Origin: Emcibacteraceae bacterium | GTDB taxonomy: Bacteria; Pseudomonadota; Alphaproteobacteria; Sphingomonadales; Emcibacteraceae | Assembly (NCBI GenBank): GCA_021774795.1 | Contig: JAJFIR010000053.1 | Coordinates: 248,001 to 312,000, forward strand | Direction: 5' to 3' | Length of the DNA: 64,000 nt | Shown here: in pieces, positions 49,018 to 57,713 of the stretch | How positions within the stretch are numbered: the first letter of the stretch is position 1 | How the letters are laid out: every line of letters begins with the position of its first letter | Notes under the pieces: model-generated | The model's input: only the letters and a program-made list of their open reading frames with translations | Database searches by the model: none | What the model was told of the DNA's origin: nothing | Translations under genes and position numbers: made by a program

Positions 49018-49040
49018 CTAAATAAACACTGATATTTGAG

Positions 49041-49067
49041 AAAAGGGCTCAGTAGAGCCCTTTTTTT
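49041..49067 (+). terminator. Rho-independent terminator after cytochrome b561
   Basis: GGGCTC-AGTA-GAGCCC stem loop preceded by A4 and followed by T7. The T run overlaps the stop codon region of the convergent MATE gene, so it could serve both strands. Confidence 0.88.
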
Positions 49068-50424
49068 ACGCGGCTTTCATTTTACGAATTGTTTTTCTTA
49101 TCCAGATATAACCGACTATACCTGCGATCATATTAGACGCACTAATCAGGATGAAAGCTATTTGAAGATCATAAAACTGCGATGCGACATAAACCAAAGG
49201 AAGTTGAAGGATAAATACGCGAAGGCTCGATATAACTACGCCGGGCATTGGGTTGCCAATACTGTTGAACATCGCATTTACGCTCATCACAAGGCCGTAT
49301 AGACCATATGATAGCGGTACTACATATAAATAAGAAATTGTAAGAGCCGTTATTCCTGGTTCCTCAGAGAAAAGCGCAGCAAGTGTCGGTGCAAAAAGCC
49401 CTAATACCACAGCCATAAGCCCGCCCCACAACATGCAAAATATGCTGGCTTTTTTAATACATTCTTCGATTCTCTCGAAGTTTCCTGCGCCCAGATTTTG
49501 ACCTATAAATGGACCGACAACGGCGGATAAAGAAAAGAACAAAACAAGCGACAAACTTTCAATCGTCGTCGCGACATTGGTTGCTGCGACAGCATCATTC
49601 CCATAGCGGGCGATGATTGAAATAATTATCGCGGCAACGATTGGAATGATCATATTTGTACCGGTCGCCGGTATGCCCACATGCATTATCTTCTTCACAG
49701 AAATCGTAAATTTTTTCAATGTTTCCATTTTTATGCAAACCACATGAAACCTGAAGTAAAGGTAGTATAAAATAATCGCAAAACTTATAAAGCGCGTTAT
49801 TAATGATGCAAGAGCAGCTCCCTGAAGGCCTAGTTCGGGTAAGCCAAACATTCCGAAGATTAAAATAGGGTCAAGGATTGCATTTGCTATTGCCGAAAAT
49901 AGCATTAAATTGCCCTGCAATTTCGTATCACCAAGCGCTCTCATTACGGAACCGCCTGTCATCGGCATCATTATAAATAACGGCGAGAAATACCAAATTG
50001 TCACATAGTCACGTATCAGCGGTAGAATATTCTCATCAGCTCCCATGGCGGTGAATAACGGGTCAATGGTCAGTAACCCGACGACGGTAATTAAGATTGA
50101 AAGTATAAAGGTAAAAACGAGCGTATTGGTCGCGAGAGTTTTTATTTCTTCATCATCTTTATTACCGGCAGCGCGCGCCAGAACGGAAGAAATACCTGCA
50201 CTCAATCCAATTGATGCGGATATCACAATCATGATCATTCGGGTGACAAACCCCATAGCCGCAAGCTCATCTGTGCCGAGCATACCAATGTAAAATAAAT
50301 CAACGAACGTGAAAGACATGCTTGCTGATAATCCTAAAATCATCGGAAGCGCCATTCTTATTAAATGTTTGTGTACGGGACCTACGGTTAAGTCTACGCG
50401 AGGGGAATTCTTTTTAGATGCCAT
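49066..50424 (-). CDS. MATE-family efflux transporter
   Basis: This 452-residue polytopic protein has two homologous halves of six membrane helices, starting with VGPVHKHLIRMALPMILG. The TIESLSLVLFFSLSAVVGPFIGQNLGAG segment is characteristic of MATE cation-coupled exporters. It is most likely an Na+ or H+ drug antiporter; substrates cannot be predicted. It stands alone. Confidence 0.92.
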   Translation of the reverse strand: MASKKNSPRVDLTVGPVHKHLIRMALPMILGLSASMSFTFVDLFYIGMLGTDELAAMGFVTRMIMIVISASIGLSAGISSVLARAAGNKDDEEIKTLATNTLVFTFILSILITVVGLLTIDPLFTAMGADENILPLIRDYVTIWYFSPLFIMMPMTGGSVMRALGDTKLQGNLMLFSAIANAILDPILIFGMFGLPELGLQGAALASLITRFISFAIILYYLYFRFHVVCIKMETLKKFTISVKKIMHVGIPATGTNMIIPIVAAIIISIIARYGNDAVAATNVATTIESLSLVLFFSLSAVVGPFIGQNLGAGNFERIEECIKKASIFCMLWGGLMAVVLGLFAPTLAALFSEEPGITALTISYLYVVPLSYGLYGLVMSVNAMFNSIGNPMPGVVISSLRVFILQLPLVYVASQFYDLQIAFILISASNMIAGIVGYIWIRKTIRKMKAA

Positions 50425-50589
50425 TTTACTTAATTTATTACCTGAAAAATCTATTGGAATATTGCTTCTTTAAATGGGGTCATATTACGATTTAGTCAAT
50501 AGGGTGTTTGATATATTAAATAATACTGTATTTATAAAAGGAGTATGTTATTTGTATATCATATTTTGGCTACTGGGAATTTATATAAA

Positions 50590-51363
50590 ATGATTATTGT
50601 TGTATCACCCGCTAAGAAGCTTGATTTTGCAAGTGATGAAGTTAAACCAAATTGGTCTCAACCGGATTATTTAGACCAAAGTGAAAAACTCATAAATACA
50701 ATGCGTAAATTAAGCCGTTCTGAAATCGCAAATTTGATGAATCTAAGCGATAAACTAGCGGATTTAAATTACGAACGTTATCGGGATTTTTCAATACCAT
50801 TTAGCCCGGCAAATTCAAGACAAGCGGTGCTCGCGTTTAAGGGCGATACATATGTGGGGCTTGATGTGGAAACACTTTCCGAAGAAGATTTAAATTTCGC
50901 ACAAAATCATTTTCGAATTTTGTCTGGTCTTTATGGTATTTTACGACCACTAGATTTAATTCAAGCATACCGCCTTGAAATGGGGTGCCGTCTTAACAAT
51001 CCAAAAGGTAAGAATTTATATGATTTTTGGGGCAATAAACTGACCAAGGGTTTAAACCAGTTGCTAGCTGAACAAAAAACAGATGTCATAATAAATTGTG
51101 CTTCCAATGAATATTTCAAATCTATTGACGAAAAAAAGCTTAAAGGCCGCGTCATAACGCCCGTGTTTAAAGTCGTTAAAGAAGGAATTGCTAAAAGTCC
51201 TGGTATGATGGCGAAGAGAGCCCGTGGGATGATGGCACGCTTTATAATTCAAAATAAAATTGAAAATGTCGAAGGATTGAAAAAATTCAAACTTGATGGT
51301 TATAAATTCCAGCCCACTTTATCAACCGGTGAAAAGATGGAATTTCACAAAATTTCAGGTTAA
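50590..51363 (+). CDS. yaaA: Peroxide stress protein YaaA (DUF328)
   Basis: YaaA is a cytoplasmic protein that limits free iron and oxidative DNA damage under peroxide stress. The product (257 aa from ATG 50590) starts MIIVVSPAKKLDF and has the YRDFSIPFSPANSRQAVLAFKGDTYVGLD and LRPLDLIQAYRLEMG blocks of the family. The frame opens at 50545, but 50590 is the family's usual start. The gap to the next gene is five bases. Confidence 0.94.
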   Translation: MIIVVSPAKKLDFASDEVKPNWSQPDYLDQSEKLINTMRKLSRSEIANLMNLSDKLADLNYERYRDFSIPFSPANSRQAVLAFKGDTYVGLDVETLSEEDLNFAQNHFRILSGLYGILRPLDLIQAYRLEMGCRLNNPKGKNLYDFWGNKLTKGLNQLLAEQKTDVIINCASNEYFKSIDEKKLKGRVITPVFKVVKEGIAKSPGMMAKRARGMMARFIIQNKIENVEGLKKFKLDGYKFQPTLSTGEKMEFHKISG

Positions 51364-51368
51364 GTTTC

Positions 51369-52127
51369 GTGATTGAAAGTCCTCTTTTTTACCTTGTAGC
51401 GGCTATCGCCGTGTTAATTACAGGGATTTCTAAAGGCGGATTTGTTGGTGGGTTTGGGATGCTGGCCGTACCCATGATGGCGATGCTTATTGACCCGCGC
51501 CAAGCAGCAGCGATAATGCTTCCAATATTGTGTGTTATGGACATATTTGCTGTCAAAGCGTTCTGGAAAAAATGGGATAATAGGGCTTTAAAATCAATTA
51601 TACCGGGGGCTGTTGTTGGCATAATTTTCGGTACTGCGACCTTTAAAATCTTAAACGCTGATATGATCCGCATAATAGTGGGTGCAGTGACCATTATTTT
51701 TGTGTTGCAATATTGGTTTATTAACCGCCGTGTGAAAGAAGCTGAGGGTCTTGGCTACAGTGCGACAAAAGGAAATATCTGCGGCGCATTGAGCGGTTTT
51801 ACCAGCTTCATAGCCCATGCAGGTGGCGGGCCGCTCTCAATGTATTTATTTCCGTTGAAGTTTGATAAGACCAAATTGGTTGCGACGTCGGTCGTTTTTT
51901 TTATTACCGTCAATTATATCAAGCTCATACCATACGCGTGGCTAGGGCAGCTGTCTTCTGAAAATTTAATGACTTCATTGGTTTTATCACCCCTTGCACC
52001 AATCGGCATAAAATTAGGCGTGTGGATGCATCATAAGATATCAACGGATTTATTTTATAAAATTTGTTATTTAGCACTATTCTTTACGGGGCTTAAGCTG
52101 ATTTATGAGGGCGGCATTAACCATTAA
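51369..52127 (+). CDS. TauE/SafE-type (TSUP) permease
   Basis: This 252-residue membrane protein has about eight helices and the duplicated glycine-rich segments SKGGFVGGFGMLAVPMMA and AHAGGGPLSMY of the TSUP family, which exports sulfite or related organosulfur anions. It starts at GTG 51369 directly after yaaA. Its end overlaps the convergent DUF1134 gene by four bases. The substrate is not predictable. Confidence 0.9.
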   Translation: MIESPLFYLVAAIAVLITGISKGGFVGGFGMLAVPMMAMLIDPRQAAAIMLPILCVMDIFAVKAFWKKWDNRALKSIIPGAVVGIIFGTATFKILNADMIRIIVGAVTIIFVLQYWFINRRVKEAEGLGYSATKGNICGALSGFTSFIAHAGGGPLSMYLFPLKFDKTKLVATSVVFFITVNYIKLIPYAWLGQLSSENLMTSLVLSPLAPIGIKLGVWMHHKISTDLFYKICYLALFFTGLKLIYEGGINH

Positions 52128-52729
52128 AACGGAATCCAGCTTCGATCTTCGGTGAAATGCAGGTATCCTAAATTGACACCGGCTCGCAGCCCAACACCAA
52201 CGCGAATTGGTGCAATAATAATCTCATCCAACTGCTGATAGTTCATTCCAATCCCGGCTACATAGTAAAAGCTTCCTTCAACCGCTGGAAAGCGCTGATG
52301 CAGCTCGGTGGTATCGTTGAGGTTATATACCAGGGCAAAAACTCTCGAACCATTTGCACCGGCATCAATGCCGACTGATGGACCTTTCCAGTAGACACGC
52401 TTATCACCTTCTATTTTATGAGAAAGTGTACCGTCGCCGTAACGAACGCCAACAATTAAAGCAGCGCTGGCTTCTGTGCCAATAATATATCCGTTCGGGC
52501 GGCCTAAATCGGCGAATGCTTTTTCAATAACACTTGCAAGTGCTTCTGAACCGCTACCAAAAAATTCAGATGCGGCGTTCATAATATTTTCTTTATCATA
52601 AGTGGCATCAATATTGGTACTATCGATATTTTGTCGTTCAGCTGTAGGTGGCGGACCACCATTTTTGCTGGCGCATGCCGAAACCATGAGAGCACAAGAG
52701 AGCAGAAAGAGATTGATTATAACGCGCAT
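52124..52729 (-). CDS. eipA: DUF1134 (EipA-like) envelope lipoprotein
   Basis: This 201-residue protein has a lipoprotein signal (lipobox VSAC, Cys19) and a full DUF1134 domain (NAASEFFGSGSEALASVIEKAF, GRPNGYIIGTEASAALIVGVRYG, VGIDAGANGSRVFALVY). In Brucella the DUF1134 protein EipA is needed for envelope stress resistance. The usual form is periplasmic with a plain signal peptide, so the lipobox is worth noting. Its ATG overlaps the stop of the small membrane gene before it, making it the last gene of the operon. Confidence 0.88.
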   Translation of the reverse strand: MRVIINLFLLSCALMVSACASKNGGPPPTAERQNIDSTNIDATYDKENIMNAASEFFGSGSEALASVIEKAFADLGRPNGYIIGTEASAALIVGVRYGDGTLSHKIEGDKRVYWKGPSVGIDAGANGSRVFALVYNLNDTTELHQRFPAVEGSFYYVAGIGMNYQQLDEIIIAPIRVGVGLRAGVNLGYLHFTEDRSWIPF

Positions 52730-52956
52730 TATTTATTCCCCGATTGGTCCGTTCCGTTAATTTTAAACATTATCCATTTTGCTGGAAAAATCCAGATAAT
52801 TCCGGCGATAAAATAACAAATAATTTCCAGCGCAATATTCCCTGAAAAGAAGGCATCAATAAGACGGGTTACTATTAAAATATAAATTGTCATTATGGCG
52901 AGCATAAAAAACAGCCATATTAACTTACTTATTTTTGGGAAGGCAGGTGATGACAA
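52729..52956 (-). CDS. Small membrane protein (DUF2842-like), TTG start
   Basis: This 75-residue protein has two membrane segments (about 10-32 and 42-60) in the pattern KLIWLFFMLAIMTIYILIV...YFIAGIIWIFPAKWIMF, similar to DUF2842 proteins of alphaproteobacteria (assignment from memory). The start is TTG at 52956. It is supported by an AAGGAAG ribosome binding site that overlaps the stop codon of the 45-codon gene before it, and by the lack of an upstream ATG. Its stop overlaps the DUF1134 start by one base. Confidence 0.75.
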   Translation of the reverse strand: MSSPAFPKISKLIWLFFMLAIMTIYILIVTRLIDAFFSGNIALEIICYFIAGIIWIFPAKWIMFKINGTDQSGNK

Positions 52957-52968
52957 GCGAAAACTTCC

Positions 52969-53106
52969 TTAAATATAACCGGTTAAATACATGACAAGAT
53001 AAATGCCGCCGTAAACTACCGTTGAGAATGCCGCGGCAATTGCAAGGACTTTCAGATGCCGCCCAAGGCTTTTGAAAAACCTTACAAATATAGCTTGATT
53101 TTCCAT
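52969..53106 (-). CDS. 45-residue single-pass membrane peptide
   Basis: A short frame starts with ATG directly after the NUDIX stop codon (TAG then ATG) and ends 12 bases before the next start. The peptide begins MENQAIFVRFFKSLGRHLKV, a basic amphipathic head, and continues as a 20-residue membrane helix (VLAIAAAFSTVVYGGIYLVM) ending LTGYI. Exact fit between its neighbours and the positive-inside layout support a real gene. The family is unknown to me. Confidence 0.6.
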   Translation of the reverse strand: MENQAIFVRFFKSLGRHLKVLAIAAAFSTVVYGGIYLVMYLTGYI

Positions 53107-53565
53107 CTAACCGTTATCGTCCATTTCTAATTTGGCTTTTTGAATTATGTGCACTGTTTTGGTCCATAAATTATATTGCTCGAGCTCATCCAATGCTACC
53201 CAACGTGCCTCTATAGCATCGTCGGCCGCTATTAAAGTGCCCTCTTTATATGTGGCTGCGTAATCAATCAAGCTATAATGAAATTTAATGTTGCCTATTT
53301 CATCATGATCAATGAAGTCGACAACATCTAATAATTTAACATTGTCTATTTTTATACCGGTTTCCTCAAATACTTCTCGCTTCGCAGTTTCCTGTAATTT
53401 TTCGCCTAAATCTTGCGCTCCACCGGGGATACTCCACATATATGGTTTGGGTGGTTTGTTTCGTTTAATTAGAAGGACTTGCCGTTCTTTAAAAACAACG
53501 ACACCGACGGCAACTATTGGGCGATCAGGATATTCTCTTGATTGGGTATTTTTTTCTTTGCTCAT
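53107..53565 (-). CDS. NUDIX hydrolase
   Basis: This 152-residue nucleotide-diphosphate hydrolase has a complete Nudix box at 49-71 (G-x5-E-x7-REVxEETGI). The PIVAVGVVVFKERQVLLIKR start is typical of ADP-ribose or MutT-like members; the substrate is uncertain. It is the first gene of a four-gene operon that continues with two small membrane proteins and DUF1134. The SRAP gene is divergent, 58 bases away. Confidence 0.92.
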   Translation of the reverse strand: MSKEKNTQSREYPDRPIVAVGVVVFKERQVLLIKRNKPPKPYMWSIPGGAQDLGEKLQETAKREVFEETGIKIDNVKLLDVVDFIDHDEIGNIKFHYSLIDYAATYKEGTLIAADDAIEARWVALDELEQYNLWTKTVHIIQKAKLEMDDNG

Positions 53566-53623
53566 AGATAACTTTGAGTATGATGAGTTTCAGTGCAAAA
53601 TTAATTATAGCGTAATTTCGAGC

Positions 53624-54355
53624 ATGTGTGGAAGATATTCACTATCAAGAGCGAATTTTGATAGTTTTATGGAATTGAAAAACATGAGCAGTTCTATTGA
53701 AGTGCCGTCACGTTTCAATGTGGCGCCCAGCCAGCCTGTGGCGGTTATCAGATTAAAAGGTTCCGATAAAGATCAGGCCATAATGCCCGATGCACCGCTG
53801 CCGGAAAAAGAAGGTACGTTAATGAGATGGGGTTTAGTGCCGCATTTTGCTAAAGAAATTAAAACAGACCGACCGCTTATAAACGCGCGTTCAGAAACGA
53901 TCGCGGGGAAACCTTCGTTTCGTGGTCCGTTCCGTAGACGTAAATGCCTTGTTCCTGCGGACGGATTCTATGAATGGAAACGCGGTGGTGCCTCTCCAAT
54001 ACCGCACCATATATGTCTGCCTGATAAGTCGCCCTTTACGTTTGCTGCGATTTGGGAGGCGTGGACGGGCCCCGCCGGAGAAGATTGGCTGGAAACGGTT
54101 TCACTTATTACAAAAGCTTCAAGGGGTAAGATGGCAAAGCTGCATCACCGTGCACCGGTTATCATATGCCCATCGGATCAAGATATCTGGTTGCGACCTG
54201 CCGATCCACCAGACCCGACTATTTTCTCAAGACTTTCGACGGAAATAGACGAAAAATTAGAAATCTACGAAGTGAGCCCTTTTGTTAATAATGCGCGCAA
54301 TGATGGGGTGCTTTGTATTAAACCTGCGACGACAGACCAATTTAAATTATTTTAG
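53624..54355 (+). CDS. yedK: SRAP domain protein (YedK/HMCES family)
   Basis: This protein forms a stable thiazolidine crosslink with abasic sites in single-stranded DNA and shields them. The product (243 aa from ATG 53624) begins MCGRYSL, so catalytic Cys2 becomes the N terminus after Met removal. It has RFNVAPSQP, INARSETI, RRKCLVPADGFYEWK and LHHRAPVII (active-site His). The frame opens at 53312 inside the NUDIX gene, but that start would bury Cys2 and is rejected. Its 3' end overlaps the convergent fusion gene by four bases. Confidence 0.94.
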   Translation: MCGRYSLSRANFDSFMELKNMSSSIEVPSRFNVAPSQPVAVIRLKGSDKDQAIMPDAPLPEKEGTLMRWGLVPHFAKEIKTDRPLINARSETIAGKPSFRGPFRRRKCLVPADGFYEWKRGGASPIPHHICLPDKSPFTFAAIWEAWTGPAGEDWLETVSLITKASRGKMAKLHHRAPVIICPSDQDIWLRPADPPDPTIFSRLSTEIDEKLEIYEVSPFVNNARNDGVLCIKPATTDQFKLF

Positions 54356-56748
54356 CGAATTATTCTGCCTGGATTCATAATGTTATTTGGATCAAGCACT
54401 TTTTTAACGTCGCGCATTACTTTCAAATCTATTGCTGGTTTATATCGCTCCAACTCCTCCACTTTCAAAATGCCGATGCCATGTTCGGCACTGATACTGC
54501 CGTCCAGGTCCGCGACAATATCATGTACGACACGATTTATTTCTTCCCATTTTGATAAATAATCATTTTTGTCCATTCCAACTGGTTGGGATAAATTAAA
54601 ATGAATATTGCCGTCACCAATATGACCAAATGGTACCGGGCGAACGTCGGGAAGGGCATTTTGAACTGCCTGCGTCGCGCGGGACAGAAATTCAGGAATT
54701 TTTGAAACTGCGACTGAGATATCGTGTTTTATACTGCCACCTTCAAATTTTTGCGCTTCTGACATAAATTCTCTTAAATTCCACAGTGCCTTCATTTCCG
54801 CAACATTTTTTGGTATCACGCCATCAACAACAAGATTATGTTCCATTGCTTTCTCGAGAATTTTTTCCATAACTTTTTCAAGGTCGAGAAGGTCATTTTC
54901 TAATGAAGTGGCGCATTCCATAAGAATATACCATGAATATTCGTCGCTTAGTGGATCGCGACAATCTGGCATATGTTTAATCGTAAAATCCAGTCCTATT
55001 CGCGGTAAAATTTCGAAAGCGATTAAGTTATCGCCGCTAACCTCCTGTGCAAGATCCAGCAGTTTTATAGCCGCTTCCGGATTTGAGATGGCGACGAAAG
55101 CTACATTTTTTTGTTTTGCGACTGGATATAATTTTAAAGTCGCGGCGGTTATTATACCCAATGTGCCTTCGGCCCCGATAAATAGTTGTTTCAAGTCGTA
55201 ACCGGTATTATTTTTCCTAAGACCGTTTAATCCTTGCCAAATTTCACCACTTGGAAGTACCACTTCCAGGCCCAGAACAAGATCGCGCATGACGCCGTAG
55301 TGAAGGACATTTATACCTCCGGCGTTGGTTGAAATATTACCGCCGATCATCGCAGAGCCTTCGGAAGCGAGATGCATTGGAAATTGACAATTAATCTTGT
55401 CTGCGGCTTGATGAACGTCTGACAAAATCATTCCTGCTTCAACTGTTATGGCGTGATTAAGCGGATCAACTTCGCGCACAGCATTCATTCGTTTTAAATT
55501 AACAAGAATTTCAGTGTCAGTGCCGTCAGGAATGCTACCGCCAACTAATCCGGTATTGCCGCCTTGAGGGACAATTTTTAAATTATTGGCATTAGCGTAT
55601 GAAACGATTGATGAAAGCGTAGAGGTGCTGTCGGGAAAAAGCAGCAAAGGCGTTTTACCAGAAAACTTACCTCGTGGTTCGATGACGTGAGGCGCGATAA
55701 TATCTTGATCCTCGGTCCATCCTTTTTCATCTACTATAGATTTCAGCGCCTCTAAATGTGTTGGATCAATTCCCATTTTATATTTTTTCCTCGGTGCTGC
55801 GGCTCTTTTTAGCCTATCATTGATGGCTAATCCAAGTCCAGTTGTGGGGATTGGACTTACTGCAATTGTGGAAAAACGGCGTTCGTCCAGTTCTCTCATC
55901 ATTGAAAACAAATTTGCTGCTGCTTCACTTAAATCGCCATTTGGGCTGAGGTTTAAGCTATATACACCATCAACCAAGTTCGTTTTTCCAAAAGCGAGGA
56001 GACATTCATTATCTTTAACATGACCTGCGTTTAGTCTCATTGACGTTGACGGCGCATAGTGACGCTCAAGTTGACCCGGTGATGCAATTCTTCCGCCCTT
56101 GGCATCAGCCATCACCACGGCTTGATTTGTGGCAACTTCAATATCTTGAACGGTAACGTTACCGGGGCGTAATAATATTATTTGGTCGTCTTTTACCTGC
56201 ACGATCGTGGATTCAATGCCGTTCTTACAGGGACCGCCATCGATGATCATTTCTAATTCATCACCAAACTCGCCTGCCACGTGGACCGCTGTTGTCGGGC
56301 TAATTTTTCCTGATATATTGGCACTTGGTGCAGCGATGGGTCCCTTGAATCGGTTCAGAAGATCACGTGCAATTTTATTTTCCGGCACCCTTATGGCAAC
56401 CGTTTCCAGCCCGGCGGTGATTAATTCAGAAAGATTATTTTCTTTAATTAGCGGTAACACCATCGTGAAAGGACCGGGCCAGAATGCTTCTGCCAATTTT
56501 ATTGCGAGGTCATTCATTTTAACATATTTAAGGGCGATATTTTTATCTTCGACATGCACGATGAGAGGATTAAAGGAAGGTCGATCTTTAGCGGCATAAA
56601 TTTTAGCCACAGCGTCAGAATTTCTGGCGTCTGCACCCAGCCCATACACAGTTTCAGTAGGAAAAGAAATAATATTTCCAGAGTGCAGTAATTGCGCTGC
56701 AATCTCATATGTTTCGGCATTGGGCAAGTATAGTCGTTTATCATTCAT
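54352..56748 (-). CDS. Sua5-type L-threonylcarbamoyladenylate synthase fused to FAD-linked oxidase
   Basis: One frame encodes two normally separate enzymes. The first 324 or so residues (from ATG 56748; the frame opens at GTG 56763) are a full Sua5/YrdC protein with ISFPTETVYGLG, KDRPSFNPL and a C-terminal Sua5 domain; it makes threonylcarbamoyl-AMP for tRNA t6A. From an internal ATG at 55776 follow about 474 residues of a complete FAD-binding oxidase/dehydrogenase of the D-lactate or D-2-hydroxyglutarate type (PQGGNTGLVGGSIPDG, FGHIGDGNIHFN, SAEHGIG). The junction reads AGG AAA AAA TAT AAA ATG. One extra A in the run of six would give TAA directly before that ATG. A true fusion, a recent frameshift or a sequencing error are all possible. 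Confidence 0.85.
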   Translation of the reverse strand: MNDKRLYLPNAETYEIAAQLLHSGNIISFPTETVYGLGADARNSDAVAKIYAAKDRPSFNPLIVHVEDKNIALKYVKMNDLAIKLAEAFWPGPFTMVLPLIKENNLSELITAGLETVAIRVPENKIARDLLNRFKGPIAAPSANISGKISPTTAVHVAGEFGDELEMIIDGGPCKNGIESTIVQVKDDQIILLRPGNVTVQDIEVATNQAVVMADAKGGRIASPGQLERHYAPSTSMRLNAGHVKDNECLLAFGKTNLVDGVYSLNLSPNGDLSEAAANLFSMMRELDERRFSTIAVSPIPTTGLGLAINDRLKRAAAPRKKYKMGIDPTHLEALKSIVDEKGWTEDQDIIAPHVIEPRGKFSGKTPLLLFPDSTSTLSSIVSYANANNLKIVPQGGNTGLVGGSIPDGTDTEILVNLKRMNAVREVDPLNHAITVEAGMILSDVHQAADKINCQFPMHLASEGSAMIGGNISTNAGGINVLHYGVMRDLVLGLEVVLPSGEIWQGLNGLRKNNTGYDLKQLFIGAEGTLGIITAATLKLYPVAKQKNVAFVAISNPEAAIKLLDLAQEVSGDNLIAFEILPRIGLDFTIKHMPDCRDPLSDEYSWYILMECATSLENDLLDLEKVMEKILEKAMEHNLVVDGVIPKNVAEMKALWNLREFMSEAQKFEGGSIKHDISVAVSKIPEFLSRATQAVQNALPDVRPVPFGHIGDGNIHFNLSQPVGMDKNDYLSKWEEINRVVHDIVADLDGSISAEHGIGILKVEELERYKPAIDLKVMRDVKKVLDPNNIMNPGRIIR

Positions 56749-56847
56749 TCTGGTACAATACACTTGATTGATTATATTTTATACTGTTCTATAATTGTTG
56801 TCGCTCAACTTCACAACCAATAATAAGCTGATAATTAGAAAGTACCC

Positions 56848-57690
56848 ATGTCCGAAGATAAAGCAGCATTAAAAGGGAAAACAGTTTTTATTACAGGGGG
56901 CAGTCGGGGTATTGGCTTGGCAATCGCGCTTAAATGCGCCCGGGATGGTGCCAATATAACCATTGCTGCGAAGACTGTTAAGAAACACCCCAAACTTGAA
57001 GGTACCATATTTACTGCTGTTGAAAAAATAAATGATGCGGGTGGTAATGGGCTTGCGTGCCAAACTGATATTCGTGATGAAGATATGGTTTTGAACGCTG
57101 TCGAGCAAACCGTGGATAAATTTGGCGGTATTGATATTCTTATTAACAATGCCAGTGCCATTTCACTTACGGCCACTTTGGAAACCGAAATGAAACGATA
57201 TGACTTGATGCATCAGGTCAATACGCGAGGCACATTTTTAGTGTCAAAAACCTGTATTCCACACCTAAAAAAAGCAACAAACCCTCATGTATTGAACATT
57301 TCTCCGCCGCTTAATATGGAAGCGAAATGGTTTGGGCCTCATGTCGCCTATACGATGGCGAAATTTGGTATGAGCATGTGTGTGCTCGGCATGGCTGAGG
57401 AATTTAAAAACGAAGGAATTGCCTTTAACGCCTTATGGCCTCGAAGTGCGATTGCGACTGCGGCCGTTAGAAACCTGCTTGGCGGTGAACAAGCAATTAA
57501 GGGATGCAGAAAACCAGAAATAATGGCGGATGCTGCCTATAGTATTTTTAAAAAACCAGCGAAAGAAAACACCGGTAATTTTTACATTGATGACCAAGTG
57601 CTTGCGAATGAAGGTATTAATGGTTTATCAAAATACGCTGTTGACCAGTCGGCACAAATTACGCCAGATTTTTTTGTTAAACCCGCTTAG
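56848..57690 (+). CDS. SDR-family NAD(P)-dependent oxidoreductase (HSDL2-like)
   Basis: This 280-residue short-chain dehydrogenase has the cofactor motif TGGSRGIGLAIALK at about 16-29, NNASAISL and the catalytic YTMAK. The PRSAIATAAVRNLLGG segment is like that of HSDL2-type SDRs. Its substrate is unknown. It starts a same-strand run of seven genes and lies 23 bases before an acyl-CoA ligase gene, suggesting a role in lipid metabolism. Confidence 0.88.
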   Translation: MSEDKAALKGKTVFITGGSRGIGLAIALKCARDGANITIAAKTVKKHPKLEGTIFTAVEKINDAGGNGLACQTDIRDEDMVLNAVEQTVDKFGGIDILINNASAISLTATLETEMKRYDLMHQVNTRGTFLVSKTCIPHLKKATNPHVLNISPPLNMEAKWFGPHVAYTMAKFGMSMCVLGMAEEFKNEGIAFNALWPRSAIATAAVRNLLGGEQAIKGCRKPEIMADAAYSIFKKPAKENTGNFYIDDQVLANEGINGLSKYAVDQSAQITPDFFVKPA

Positions 57691-57713
57691 GGCTGCTAAT
57701 AAAAGGTATAAGA

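Noticed and set aside
53312-53623. N-terminal extension of the SRAP gene upstream of MCGRYSL
   Set aside because: The extension runs antisense through the NUDIX gene and would bury the catalytic Cys2, which must be the mature N terminus.
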